Shown one piece after another: positions 26,225-39,817 of a DNA stretch of 64,000 nucleotides (within the stretch, counting starts at the first letter, position 1; every line of letters begins with the position of its first letter). This DNA is from Anastatus disparis (Eukaryota > Arthropoda > Insecta > Hymenoptera > Eupelmidae). The position numbers and the translations under genes are program-made. Location: contig JAFFSR010000004.1 in the NCBI GenBank assembly GCA_017163975.1, forward strand, positions 1,984,001-2,048,000, in the 5' to 3' direction. The notes beneath the pieces were generated by a model. The model worked only from the letters and a program-made list of their open reading frames with translations, made no database searches and was not told the DNA's origin.

Positions 26225-26910
26225 ATTCAGAAACAAGAAATTTGGATACCGTACAAGTTAAAGGTGAAAAATTTTAAATACTGTTTATGTGTTTGTAAAC
26301 AAGGGCTAAAAACGCCAAAACTGAAGGGATTTTGACATTGTTACTCGGGTTAGATTCATTGTAACAATCCTAAATGCAAAAATCATAGGGACTTCTCGAC
26401 TATGCTGCCACGAAGATGGAAAATTGAATATTCTCAGTTTCAAAGTCACGGTTATATATTTGCTGGAACAAACTGTGGAAGGCTGGAGTATTATGAAATG
26501 CTAAAATTGTCTGAAACAATCGCAGACGACCTTTATCGAAAATAATTAATGCATTAAAGCTGATTATTGAAAGAAAAACGATAACAATACAACGAGAAAC
26601 ACAATAAAGTGATTTTGTAGCCTAACAACGTTCGACTCCACGTCGCTAAGTCGATCAAAATATACTTGGTAACGTTGAAATGGGGAGTCTTACCACTCCC
26701 GCTATATTCTCCAGACACTGCTACCTTCAACTATCACTTGCTTCAATAAATGACACATGGCATGGCGAACCAATACTTAAGTTCTTATAAAAAAGTAAAA
26801 AATTAGATCGATGCATGGATTGCCATGCATGATTGGACATTTTTTCAACACGGGATTTGTATGTTGCCCGAAAGATGGGAGAAAGTAGCGATGAATAATA
26901 TTTTTTAGGA
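26225..26910 (+). pseudogene. Dead mariner (DD34D) transposase remnant
   Basis: Conceptual translation with frame changes follows mariner transposase order: IQKQEIWIPYKLK, then CKQGLKTPKLKGF, then IHCNNPKCKN (family IHYDNPK), then YYEMLKLSETIADDLYR. Next come NNVRLHVAKSIK (family HDNARPHVAK) and LKWGVLPLPLYSPD at 26675-26716. The C-terminal segment ends IDAWIA, FFQHGI, LPERWEKVA. The codon at 26624-26626 and the one at 26729-26731, where the last two catalytic Asp should stand, both read AAC (Asn). Exactly 34 residues separate them, the DD34D spacing. The first Asp region (family TGDEKW) is frame-shifted, and in-frame stops occur, for example after DLYRK. The N-terminal DNA-binding domain and the terminal repeats were not found. 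This is an inactive fossil. Confidence 0.9.
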
Positions 26911-29900
26911 TATAACTTCGGATGTCACTAAAAACAACAGGAGAAAAGTAGTATATCTAATATCTTTTTTTTTTATTAATCAATTTTCGGAAAAGAGTAA
27001 AAATGTTTGGAAATCTAAATCAAATTCTCTTTATTTTTATATTTTGTAATTTCGTAAATATTATTTTGTATTTTTTTCAGTTCATTTTTTTGACTGCGTT
27101 ATATATTCTAACTAAGTGAATGATTATTTTAACAAACACAATGTAATAAATTTTTCAATATCTTTTTGCTGGAAGAAAATTTTCTAATTTTAGAAAAGAT
27201 GTCTCCACAACAATAAAAATATGTTATATTCAACAATATCAAATTACGTGCAACTATCAACAATTAAGTTTGTTAAACTATAAAACAAATCACCTTTGCA
27301 AATTTTAAAAATCGAGTACACTCGCACCCATAATACAGAGCAATAGTTTGTAAAAGCATAAAACGATAATAGAAAGTTTTGCGTTGCTTTATTCATTCCA
27401 TCTTAGCCATGTATATGTATATACTGTAGGATGCGCAAGCGTGTAACCGCCTAAAGGAGTAGAAACGTTAAAGTGCTAAGGATGATCGGTCGTTTCAGGA
27501 ATGTCAGATATTAAAATACCGCAGACTCTTTAGAGCTCTGGCGTCGTTTTCATCCTTTGGCATTTGCCATACCTCTATCTATCTTTCGTTTCTTCTTTTT
27601 TTTTCGTTCCTTCATTATCTACTATTTTATCTCTATCTATTCGACGACTTATACTTTTTTCTCCTTAAGTAAGGCGAGATCATTGGATTAAAATTTAATC
27701 GTTAATTACAAAAGATTGATACGCTGCATTATTCTGTTATTATTAATAATCGTCAAGGCAGATTTTGCAAATTTCGTGGTTAAAGTTTATAAGTATTCAT
27801 ATTGTTTGGAGTTGAAGTTATATTATAAATTGTATGAAATACCTAAAATAGAATAACTAAATTCTAATTTCAACTTTTTTATAGCAAATAATAAAATGCA
27901 ATTTTTAATATTCTTAAGGAAAAAACACAGTAATTTGCAAAACTATTCAGAAAATCATATAGAATCTGCATAACTCTCTTTTTACACTAAACTTTATGAA
28001 AAAAAAAGTTCATTTACTTTTTAAAGTAAATAGTAAACATAGACGTCGTTCAAATATCACAAAACATTGTGCTAAAATATATTTTAATATTCACTGTCTT
28101 TTCACTACTATTTCAATTTTAGAAGTTATTTGAAAGAAGAAAAAAGAAATATTTCAGGAAGAAAAAAACTTTAATACGTCGAGAAGGCTTTACTTCGAAT
28201 TAATTTTCCTGTTGCTATTCCTTTTCTAATGAATCCTCAACTTTTAGTAATACCAACAACTACAAGCCTGACATTTCCCACATTTAAAAAAAATATATTT
28301 TCCTTTTTTCTTCGTGCAGATATCACAACTTAGAATTTTTTTTAATGCACTACCTCATTCTTCTTTTTTCTATATGAAAGTTCGGCAAATCCTTTCTTAT
28401 CCCAATTTCTGCTTTACTTTAATATTCACCAATCTAAGGACTCGATCACGCTGATCACTACGCAAAATTTTCTAATTTCAAATTTGTTTTTCATTCTCTT
28501 TTTCAAATCCTTTTACGGAAGCTAACACTTGGTTACAATATTTTTTCTTTGAGTCTGACAAAAATAAACCACAAGAAAATATCTTTGTTTTCACGTTAGC
28601 GAAGAATAAAAAAAAATAAATAAATTTTACGTGGGAGCTTTCCTTGCTTTTGATAAAATTGACGATTTTTTCTGATTAAGGTTACGTAAGTAAGACGTGT
28701 AATTCTTTTTAACATCACCTTCTAGTTTGTCTGCTTCAATACAATAAGATTAAAGTAGATACGTAAATTAATTTGTACAAGGCATGCGTAGTTTTATATT
28801 ATTACTTTTACTAATTTTTTTTGTCTAATCTAATGTTACAATTAACTTTATTTTATGTTATCTTAGCAGAAAGCTAATTACAAAATTGTAGAATAATATA
28901 CTATTACTTAAGATAAATTCATATGAAATGTTAAATTAAAATTTAATACCAAACTTACATTACGAAAAAGTCTTTGGGATATCATAGCTTCTAAACTCAC
29001 CTGAAACATAAATAAAATTTATTTATTAATAATTAATTACTATAATTATTTTAATATTTGCTTTACCATACTAATTTAAATAATAGTATTTATATGAACT
29101 TTTCGGAGAAAAATCATCATCATTATATTATAATAAACGAAACAGAAAATAATAAATTTAAGTAATTCAAAATTATGTAAATAAAATATATACCCAAAGA
29201 TTTACCTGAAATTACTTTGAAAAACAAGTATTTTTGGATATTTTTTTAAAAGTCAAAACTAATAGGTTGACATTCAAATTTTCCTAATAAAGCCCATTAG
29301 ATATGAGTTTTTCTACTTTTTCATAAAAGCAAAAAATTATATATTTTTATAAATTTATAAATTTAATAGTTACGAAACAATAGTGAATTGAACAAAATAA
29401 TAAGTACTTAAATTTTAGTATAATATACGTTATATTTCCCTTACCACTAAGTAAATTATAAATAAATTATAATTAATTTACTGGATATTAACAAATTATT
29501 AAGTAAAACAAATAAAGCAAATATAAGAAGTGAAAAAATGAATAGAAGAAGAAGAGAGAAAGAGAGAAAGTGCCTTTTGAAAAGTAACCAAAGGGGAGGA
29601 GTAGATAGAACTACAGTTTGCCGTCCTGCGCACTAGAACCGACATTAATATCCCATTTAGAGTTGAGAGTTTTGTGGTTTGCTTGAGCGAGCTTTACCTC
29701 TAATACTAACTCAGACTCATATATAGATACGATGCATTTCGCTCTCTCTCCCTATGAGAGAAAGAGGGAGAGGAATGTCTATCTATCTTTTTTGTACCCC
29801 TTTTTTTGTTCCTTTTGTACATTTGTTAAACAACTTTATTCAATTTTGTTGTTTTGTTGTTAGTTCTATTCGGTTCAAACTAACGAACTTATTTTTTATT

Positions 29901-30211
29901 CGAAAAATTAACAGCTGCGGTTTAGAACAATTTTCGTAAATTGTATACATTTTTTTAAACCAAAGTATACTTTTGTGTAATTTTCAATGTCATTACCAGT
30001 TTATTAGTGCTTTAAATAATTTATCTACTACGTAAAATTAATCATTACTTTTAATCTTGACCTTCAATTTCTCCTTACGTAATAATTAATAATTTACCTT
30101 TATATTTTATGTACGTTCAAGTTACTTTGAAGTTGAAATAATTTATGCTTAACTTGCTTAAAAGCAATTAGGTACAAGCAACTTCTAACAGCTTAAATGT
30201 ACGTATCTCAA
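26911..30211. other. AT-rich non-coding stretch with two islands
   Basis: No gene is visible. Moderate-GC islands lie at about 27300-27680 and 29540-29760; the second is GA-rich (repeated GAGAGAAAGAGAGAAAG). The rest is A/T-rich without visible structure. Confidence 0.5.
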
Positions 30212-30225
30212 CCACTAGGTGGCGC
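30212..30225 (+). promoter_or_regulatory. CTCF-type insulator motif CCACTAGGTGGCGC
   Basis: All 14 bases fit the vertebrate CTCF core (CCASYAGRKGGCRS), and AGGTGGCGC fits the core described for Drosophila CTCF. The motif is G+C-rich and stands alone in very AT-rich DNA, which makes a chance match unlikely. It could mark a chromatin domain boundary. Occupancy cannot be seen from sequence. Confidence 0.6.
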
Positions 30226-32699
30226 ATAACTAACTATCGCAAAACCACAATCAAAGTAGGTTGTTAAGATTTGTATGCATGAAAACGTGTGATTTATATT
30301 GTTTAATTTATAAATAATGTCTATTAATTAATGAAAGTTATTTTTATTATTATTGTTATTATTTTATCATCAAATGTAACAATCACGTAACAAATGCTTG
30401 AATATATCAGTACAACTTATGCAGTAAATTTGGTGTCCAAGTTTGTTTAATTTAATTACAAGATCAATTTGCATAAGTTTAAAAGTTTAATAACGTTATT
30501 ACAAGTTTTTATCTATCCGTGGTGCAATTAATTTTCAAATATTTTTTAAAAATTCATCCTTTATTTTTCTTTTAGTTTCATGTCTTGTTAAACATCATAA
30601 AATACAAAGCATAGAATATCTAAATAGTGTATTACGTTAAATTAATAGTTGGTTCTCTGTGCCCCTGGGAACTTGACTGAATTATTCTCAAACTTAAACT
30701 TAAATTGATCAAACGTATGTCTTCCTGAATATATGTAAATACAATTATTAAATTGCAAAATACGTGTTCTTTATCATATATAAATAGAAACTTTATTTTT
30801 GATAATTGAAATTGACTAAGGAATAATGTATAAGACTGATTTACATTTACTGAAATTGTAAAATATTTTAGAGTATCGAAATCAATTCTAAATTTAACGA
30901 TGAATATATTTACACTGGGAATTCATACAATCAGTATCATATCGTGTATCAGTTTACTAAAATTTAAAAATTTGGAATAAAATTAAAGCATATTTGTTTT
31001 GTTGAATTCAGGACTATTTTATCGTGTGCTTGATTTAAAAATTTTCGAATACAAATTATCATTGTTGTCTAAAACAATATTTCATAATATCAGATTATCA
31101 ATTTTATCCAATCAGATAAATCGTATTCAAGCTTTAAATTTACGAGTTATATGTTTATCTTTTTAGTAATAAGCTTTCAATTAAATGACGTACACGTGTT
31201 TTTCTTCAAAACATTTGCATGCACGTTATTGCGACATGCAGAATTATGAAAGTTAATATAGTGATGATTATTAAAAAAATCTTTTAATAATAACGCAAAA
31301 CCATTCATCAACGTAATTGATTGCTAATTATTGTACTTATGACAAAGTAAAATCTTGCATTTTAAATATTTTAATTTACTTTATCAAGGATATTTCTTTT
31401 TTTTTATTTGTTATCCTAATTTAAATACATCATCTAATAACGAATATTGAATTCAATTCATCAAAATAAGTATTCTTGGCCAAAAAATAGTATGTTTGAA
31501 TATGCGTGTATAAGTAATGGAGGTATAATAATGGTGATTTTGGTGGAGGAGTAACATCCCCTTTAATTTCACCACAATATCTTTTATCTATTTTTTGTAA
31601 TATTTATAGAATGTTTGGCTCATTGTTCTGTAATATAACGCTTAAAAATTTTGTAAAAAACTATTTGCTCACTTGATTATGCTTTAGAGAGGAAAATAAC
31701 AGATACTCTGGAAATTTTGATCATATATTTATATCTAATAGCAATAGATTGTTCAAAAATTCATAAATGTTTAAAATTTATTGGTGAAATAAACCAATTG
31801 TTATTGAATAACATGATAGATAGAATGCAATAAGGGCAAATCAACTTATTAGAGTTATTTTTTAATAGAAGTTGGCAGAAATATCAAATTTTAAGCATAC
31901 TTAACAATCTGATGATGTTTAATCACTGAAATTGTAACTGAAATTAAATGCTTGCTTCATATTTTAAGAATTTAAGATAAGAGAATCAAAAAAATGTGAA
32001 AACTAGATAATGAATTACTATTACATTAATATAGATAAAGCTTTATTTTAATCTATTTTCATTGATTAAATTTAATATTAGTTTACGGAAAAATGATGCA
32101 AGAATTTCAATATTTTTTTTCAACTCAGAATAAAAACAAATACATATTTACAATTTCAGAAAACTTATTTTTTATTTTCAAAACAATCTGACTTAAAGAA
32201 AAAGTGTAATATTCCAATATTTTATTTCTTTTCTACTTTAAGAAAGGAAAAAAAGCAGGAACTCGTAAAACCCAAAATCAAAATGAGTTTTCGAATGAGA
32301 AAGAAGGGAAGTGAAGAGAAAAAAAATAAAAGGGAAGTAAAAGGATGGTTAAAGGGTCGCTTTGGAGAAAAAGAGAAATTCCAATGATGGGCGCGTTCGG
32401 TGTATATGTTGCAAGAGAAAAAACGGTAACTCTTTATGGATCGATTTTTCTGTCGGTTTTACCAATAACATGCCAGTCTCTGGGAATCTAACAAGTAAAA
32501 TCCTTCGTTTTCAAGCATGCAGCCCTTATTTCTTTTAACGTTTATCTTTTTTCTTTCGTGCTATATAGTTCTGAGTACGCTTCTAAAAATTACCTTCGCA
32601 AACATTTGCTTGATTAAGGCGATGTAACTACATAGAAGGATTCTACCTTATCGTCTAATGCCTGATTATATTTAAAGGAGTAAAATATTTAAAAAAAAG
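30226..32699. other. AT-rich non-coding stretch with one island
   Basis: No gene is visible. A moderate-GC island at about 32260-32660 begins with a purine-rich block (32240-32390) and continues into mixed sequence. The rest is A/T-rich. Confidence 0.5.
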
Positions 32700-32902
32700 C
32701 AAAACACATTAGATTGTAAGATGACCTATAAATATTATTTGGTTAAATTTTCAAGCAAATTCAAGTGATAAAACAATGCTTTAACAATATTATTCAAATA
32801 TCAAAATCCAAAATTCTTCGACATTTATAAATGGATATGCTTGAAAATTTAACTGGATCTTAAATAAGGTTTATAGGTCATATTACAAGCTAATGTATTT
32901 TG
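32700..32902. mobile_element. Fold-back repeat, head-to-head copies of an unnamed family
   Basis: The left arm (from 32700: ACATTAGATTGTAAGATGACC, then ATAAATATTATT, then TTAAATTTTCAAGCAAATTC) recurs inverted as the right arm ending at 32902. The right arm extends further inward through CATTTATAAATGTCGAAGAATTTTGG. Related single arms lie at 38753-38843 and 56577-56668. No coding capacity is seen. A palindromic MITE or a rearranged tail-to-tail pair would both fit. Confidence 0.75.
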
Positions 32903-35900
32903 TTTTTTTGGAATTATTTCCTTAATTATAATTATTAATGTAATTAAATGTTAACCGATATGGTGGGATCGTTTTACGTAGTTTCGTGGCCTTAATAAAA
33001 CAACAATTAACCTTATCATTTGAAATTATAAAAAAAAAACAAATAATCTTTTTTCTAGCTTAATATCTTTAATATAAAAATCAATTTGAAAAAAAGGAAT
33101 AAATGTGATATTATAGAAATAATTCTTTTATATCCATTTATAGTATTTACATTAATAAGAATTTTATTATTCTTTTTATGTTCTCTCATAAATTCAGATA
33201 ATTCATACGTATTTATATAAAGCTTATGAAGCTTTTGAATTTTTTCTTTAATCGATTTTACGTTCTCTTTATTTTGCTGTGGATTCGTTTTATTCGTTTT
33301 CTATTTTAAAAGTAATGTACTTTATCAGTTTTCATGGTCAATTAAGGATCATCTTTTGTTCTAACGATCGGTTACCAATATTTTTATCCGTCATTATTTA
33401 TCGACCGATTCTTTTTTTTTCTATGATCTTGCAGGTATCAATTTGATCATTAGCAGCCTTTACAAATATTTCTCTAAAACCATTTTTCAGACGTGAAAAA
33501 TACTGCTGCTGCATCACTTTAAAAGCTGCCATTAGTCATTATGATAGAAAGATGAATTTGTTAACAAGAAAATAATGAATAATTTATTTTAGAATAAGAC
33601 TAATAAAAAAATTAACTTTTTGGCATTGGTAATTTAAATATTTTTTTCATTTAGAATAAATCAATCAATAGATATTTAAAATATAGAATTATAATTATTA
33701 TGAAATGAAAAAAATTAAATTTCTTAAATTCAAATAATGCTTAATTTTTAGAAAAATTTGAACATATTTTACAAAATTTAAAACTAGTTTATTAGTTTTT
33801 TATGATTTTAATTTCCACTCTCACTGTATTTAAACGACCTCAGAGTATTTCTCGCATCTATTTTTACTTACTTTTATTTCCTTGATCCTCTTATTTTTTT
33901 ACTCATTTCTTATTCCGCATTTACCCAGGTTGAGAGGTGAGTTGAGGAAAAAAACTGTGGCAAAGCCACTGAAACAAATCCTTAGGAAAATTCTCTCTGG
34001 AAAAAACTGGTGTATAGGAAAATTTGGTTTTTTTCTTTAATTCTCCTGGATATTTTTCACGCAAACTGAATTGATTTAAGTGCAAGGTATTTGAGTGGAC
34101 ACTAATCTAATTACGCACCATGCCCAACACTGCTTAACTACGCAGATTACTCGAAGTGCACTTACTGCACTCAGAAGGTCAATGTGTTGGTTCAAAAGTA
34201 TGTTTTGAAAACTAAATTTTACCTTTCACTAATTGTAAATACAATCAACTTAAGTCTATTATTAATACATATGTAAAAATTTTACGTTTCATTAACATAA
34301 AATATTTTCTATAGATTTTTTGAAAAAAAAAAAGAAAACTTGGATCATTTTGTATGTCAGCTTGTTTGAATAGAAAATCACGAAGCATATACTTTTGCCA
34401 AAAGGAGTAAGCAAAGCAATTGCTTCGTTGATAAATGAAAATAGAAATGTTTTTTATTGGAAACGTCTCTTACACGCTGAATCTGAAACATGATCCCTGC
34501 GGAGTTTAGTTGAGTATACAATTGTTAAAGAATGAAATAATAATAAAAAAAAATGAACAAAAAAAATAAACAGTAAAATAACAGAAAAGTATGCATTATA
34601 CATTTATAAATGCCTCGGCAAAAGGCGAGGTAGTGAAAAGGGGGAGAGATGAAGTTAACTGGAAAATTTTAAACAGAGGATTCGCTTTCTTCGTTTTCCC
34701 TTGTGACTTTTTTGCCTGAAGTTCAGATATGAAAATTGTTTCTTTTTTTTTCTCTGCGGAAATGATTTTCAATTTTGCAAGTCTCTAAAGCTCGCGTTGC
34801 TATCGAGCGTACTTTGTCCAATAATGAATGCAAAAGTCATTTTTTAAAATGGTTCATGTATCTTTTCTGTTTTTCAGTTTTACTGTTTGTACACATGTAT
34901 TGATGTTCGGATTTTTTTACTGTTTTATATTTATTCCAATACTTTTTCAAAAGTAAAGATTTTGTTGTTTATTTTTTAATTCATTTCTTTAATATTTACG
35001 AAATTCATATAAAACTAATTATTTAAATAAAGCTATAAAAATAAATTATTTGAATAAAAAGTCTGTTTCAAAATAATATAAACGAGTAGAAAAAATAACT
35101 GTTAATTAGAAATAAAAAAAAATTACTGATGAAAATATAACGCAAGAATGATATTTCTTTTTAAACGTTTTCTTTCTATGATTTCGGTGAAATAAAAATT
35201 TAATTAACTAAAGTAAAGTACATGTCAAAAAATACTTGAAAATTTGTTGAAATCCAGCCAGTGTGTTTCCGTAGGAAATGAATTATATCCATCTCGACTA
35301 AGAAAATCAAAGTAAAAAGTCCACGCGACGGTTAATAAACGTCCGGAATCCTATTCTACGAAATTGGGTATATGACAAGATTTTTCGAGAAAACAGTTGA
35401 GTGAGCTAAAATCTTCGGATGAGAGTGTGAAAAAGAAATGAACGTACGAGTAATAATAAAATTTCTATGAATAATTTTACGTTCATGAAAAATGTATATA
35501 ATGAATTGCAAGTCGTAAATATTTCTAAATTAAATTTAGTATTTTTAGTATTAAATTTTAAATATGTTAAAAGTTAATGTCGACGAAAAGTTTAAAAATA
35601 ATATCAACATTTTCTCGGACGATATCACCTTTTAGCAATAACATTTATAGCATATCATTCAATTAATATTATAATTCAAAAAGTAAAAACAAATATCACA
35701 AAATACATTGAATAAAATTAAAATTTTTTTATGCCGGAAAATTTTTTAAGATAAAAAAAATTATCAAAAAAAATCTCATAAAATTTACTTCGTTTTTCAA
35801 GAACATACGTCATCGCTTTTTTTTCTCCTTTTCGAAGCGTCAGACTTTTTCATACACGCGAGCTTTTACTTATATAACAAGTTACAATGTTGTATGAAAG

Positions 35901-38752
35901 TAGAGTTTATAATGAAGGCCTGAGGGAATATTGAGGTTTAATCCTGTTAAACCTGTGTCAAAGCTTAGCTAGATGAAAAGACGTTAGAGAGTGACAAAGT
36001 AAAGAAAAGAAATATGTATCAAGACGTTATCGTAATTACTATATTATTTGCAATAATAATGGGTGGTTAAAAATGCCAAGAGCATAAATATTATAAAATT
36101 TCGCTCGTTGCACTTGAAATATATTTTATTCAGGCCAAATTTAATTTTTATACTTATTTTATATGAAATATATATTCTATTGGTATGAAAATGCTGTTTT
36201 GCTTACTTTTGAACAAAATAATTAGACCTGCTGATGAATGGATGATATTTTCTTATTTTACAATGAGCAAAGAAAATCAAATTTTGTCACTTTCTTTAAA
36301 AATAATAATACAAGCGTAATCATTGGTCTTTCTCCCTCTCTTCCTTTTTTACTTACTTATAGAGTAATGTGTGATAAGCAAATTCATACTTCAAAAATAA
36401 TTTTTAATTTTATTTAAGGGATCATTACTAAAATTAAATTCGATCTGTCCATTCTCAAGATGATATAAAACTTATGTACGAAAATTATAGAATATATTGC
36501 TATTGATTCTTTTAACCTAATTAAATAAGTAATATATAAAACTGAATTAGAAAAATGGAAGTAAAAGCTAAAATAAGAAGAGAATTTTGAAGCGCATAAC
36601 AAAGTAAGACACTTTTGCCTGACTTGTTGAAAATTAAATTATCAAGCAAGAGGCTCTTATTCACGAGCTAACTGTCGACAACTGTCAAACACTATACCTT
36701 AAAGATTTTGAAAGCTCGTATAGCAAGCTTCCTTTTAACTATTCTTATATATACCTACACTTTCCTCTTTTTTCCGTGTTCATCACGAAATAACTGTGTC
36801 GTTTATATTGGAAGAATCTTTCATATTTTTTTTTTCTATATTTTTGTTATATTACTCTTTTGCTTCGTTTTTCTTCTTTTTCTTCTTCATCCTATCACGC
36901 AAAAGCTTTATGGGGAGTTATCGGTTTTTAATAAAATTGAGGGGGAGTATTATTTTAAAATCAATTTGTAACTGGTTAAGGGAGCCACACAAGTCCTTGG
37001 TGACCTGTAAACTTCCTTTCAGGTTATTTTTTTCTCTTTTTTTACTTATTTTTTTTCCTCTCCTTTTTTTTCTATTTCTTGCTTCAATTTGAGGTTCTTA
37101 TAGTTCGATCAATTTTTCATAATCTGGCTTGACGTATAATTTTTCAGATTTATACGCGTCAGCTACCCGAGGAAAGGATGAAAATGAATATACTAAAGTG
37201 TAAATGTACGGAAGAGTAAAACTTTGTTAAACTTCTTATAAGTTAGCGCTAAAGCAATTGTAGTTTAATTGATCGTCAAATTCACTTTTAAGTATTTTCA
37301 ATTTGAAATTCAAATTTTTTCGTTTACATTAATCTTAATTTGTATAAAATTGTAGCGTTGGAATTATTTAAAAGTCATTTTTAAAAAGAAGTGAAAAAAA
37401 ATGTTAAATTATTATTTATCATTTTGTTATTAAATATTTTTTTAACCAAGTCTTCTGTCATCGACAAATTTCATATTTTTTAGTATGACATATTCAAATA
37501 ATTTAGGATTTGAAAAAAATTAAAAAATATTTATTTAAAATAATTTTTCTTACAATCACCAATTCATAGCATTATTTATTTTTTTTTAAATAATTAATAA
37601 ATCACAATAATAAGAATATTATTGTGATTTCAATAAATATTGCATATTTTGTTTAAATACTTTAAATGTATATTGCCCGCAGAAAAATGCCAAATGATCA
37701 AAGGAATAAAAAAAAAATATTGCTGATTTTCCTTTGTACATTTATAAATAATAGTTTCATACACACCGTAAGCAAAAACTTTGATAGCTGAAACGTACAA
37801 TTTAAAATAGCTGTAAGGCAAAAAACTTAAGTCTTTTGTATAAGGTTATTTTTTTTATGTAATCGTATATGTCTATGTTTATTTATGTGGTATGAATCGT
37901 TTTCTCGTCAAATGCAGTTAGTTACGTTTGATGCACCTACAACAGAAAAGTTTTTTTTTTTGCTTTTACAAGTACTGATCCAGTGAATGAGCTTTTTTTT
38001 CTCATCTTTTCTACCTCTGGTGCTTTATGTACTACTTTTATGACGTTCAAGAGAACGTCATAAAAACGTTTGAATTTCTTATTCCCTGTGCACCTCTTCT
38101 TTTATTTTTTTTTTATTTTTTTACTGGCCTTTTTTATAACTTTGGTTTTGAAGCTTTCGAATGAAGTTATAATAATTTTTACTTGTTAAAATTGCTGGAT
38201 TTTTTTCTCAGAGAACATTAAAATAATCTTTCATATTTTTCAATATTTTTAAAAATATACTTTTTAAAATCTTTTTAAAAAAGTCGTGAGATTATAACGT
38301 TGTTGATTTTAAAAAGTTATAAACTATTGTAGTTACTTTTTTCACAGAAGTTGGTTATTTTTTGAGTTGATCTTTGTGGAGAAAAAAAACTTTAAGAAAA
38401 AATATAAAAGGCACTTTTGCATACGGGTCGCGTCTAAAAAGTTATTCTTACAAGAATCGTTTTAGTACTGCTTTAGTAAAGTAATGTAATAACATATAAG
38501 TTTTTATTTTTATACATAAAACTTATTTCATCACTTTTCTTGGACTTTAAAACCCTTGAATTTGTTACATATAAGAAAGTTTATAATAAAAAATATGTAA
38601 ATTTGAAATTTTTTAATAATATAATTTTAGATTTTTTTCTAATATTTAAAATAGTATAAATATTTTAGGTGAAGTCATTGCATAGCAGAATCATACTTCA
38701 TTGACTACCAAACAATGAAAAATTACAATTAGAATGATAATTTTAGAAAAGA
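32903..38752. other. AT-rich non-coding stretch with islands and pyrimidine tracts
   Basis: No gene is visible. Moderate-GC islands lie at about 33830-34150, 34600-34900, 35250-35430 and 36640-37240. The last contains a long pyrimidine-rich tract (36740-37095) that creates Phe/Leu-rich open frames of no evident meaning. A further island at about 37900-38150 holds the hairpin at 38036. Confidence 0.5.
38036..38065. repeat. Perfect 13-bp hairpin, 4-base loop
   Basis: TTTTATGACGTTC (38036-38048) and GAACGTCATAAAA (38053-38065) are exact inverse complements around AAGA. Each arm contains a bZIP half-site-like TGACGT. The trailing A/T run could suggest transcript structure, but no gene precedes it. 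Confidence 0.8.
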
Positions 38753-38843
38753 ATGTGTTAGCTCGTATTATGACCGATAAATATTATTCACTTAAATTTT
38801 CAATCAAATCCATTCACTAATCACGGAGAATTTTGGGTTTTTG
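38753..38843 (+). mobile_element. Single-arm copy of the fold-back family
   Basis: TGTGTTAGCTCGTATTATGACC, ATAAATATTATTCACTTAAATTTT and ATCAAATCCATT, then GGAGAATTTTGGGTTTT, appear in the same order as the right arm of the element at 32700-32902 read on its minus strand. No matching inverted arm was found nearby, so this is a solitary or truncated copy. (Landmarks are family words with local differences.). Confidence 0.7.
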
Positions 38844-39681
38844 GAAAGATACTATTTTTTAGATAGCCGAAAAATCTAAATATAGTTTCAATATCTATGA
38901 ACGGAAGTTTACGAGAGTTGTATATTAAATACAGTCATAACTAAACGATTTTCTAAGAGGATTAAAACTCTTGAAATTTTAGCAGTCTAAAGGTTAATAC
39001 CTGATAAGATTATAATTCTGAAATAGTAAATTATTATAATAAAATAACTCATAATTTACTAAAAGTAATGAACAAATTTGTTTGAAAGAAATTATTGTTT
39101 CAATTGTAAGGTTTAATACAACCTAAAATCAATTTTGAATTCTCCGATATGGGGTCTTTTATCCTTCGAAACGTTCAAGCATTACTCCTACTCATATGCC
39201 TAGATCTCTGGTTAAGCATTTTGTAATTTGAGTTTGATTTAAGGTCATTCACATCAATGAGAAAATTTTAAGTAATAAAAAGTATTAGAAATGCTTATAT
39301 TGGTTGACAAAAAATATTCTTGTTCATAAGTTCAAATTTTTTTAAAAATGTTAATGGGTTGTGGTGATTGTCAGATTCTCAAATGTTTTTAAATTAGAAT
39401 TTTTATTAATTATTGATTAATTGATCGAAATTATATTGTATAAATTTTATTCAAACAATAAAAAACAGTAAATACACATATAATTTAAATCATTTGACGT
39501 GAAAAATTTCATGCTATTTCTCAAACACTGATTTGATACTAAATTGAACATGTATATGCAATCCTGTAGACCACTCTAATTGTTTAATAGCCAACAAGGT
39601 GTACGATCCTTATTATGCAGTTTTACAATTTCTTAAATAAAATATAGGTCCCATACCAAGATGGACCCTCCTTTTCATTAA
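38844..39681. other. AT-rich non-coding stretch
   Basis: I see no gene, repeat family member or notable motif here. Confidence 0.5.
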
Positions 39682-39817
39682 CCTTCTGACAGCCGGCATT
39701 TTTTCCACTAAAAAAGTGTAACTTTCTCGAAATTTTCCATATAAATGTTTTAAGTAATAGTATATGTGGGCCGATCGTGAAATGACGCCATATGGCGTCA
39801 TCCCAGCTGTCAGAAGG
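39682..39817. mobile_element. piggyBac-like MITE, 136 bp
   Basis: The ends are CCTTCTGACAGCCGG and, inverted, CCTTCTGACAGCTGG. The left flank is TTAA (39678-39681) and the right flank TCAA (39818-39821), i.e. a TTAA target duplication with one mutation, the signature of piggyBac-type insertion. Inside, 39782-39801 is a perfect 20-bp palindrome ATGACGCCATATGGCGTCAT. No transposase is encoded. The long minus-strand open frame across it is incidental. Confidence 0.7.
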
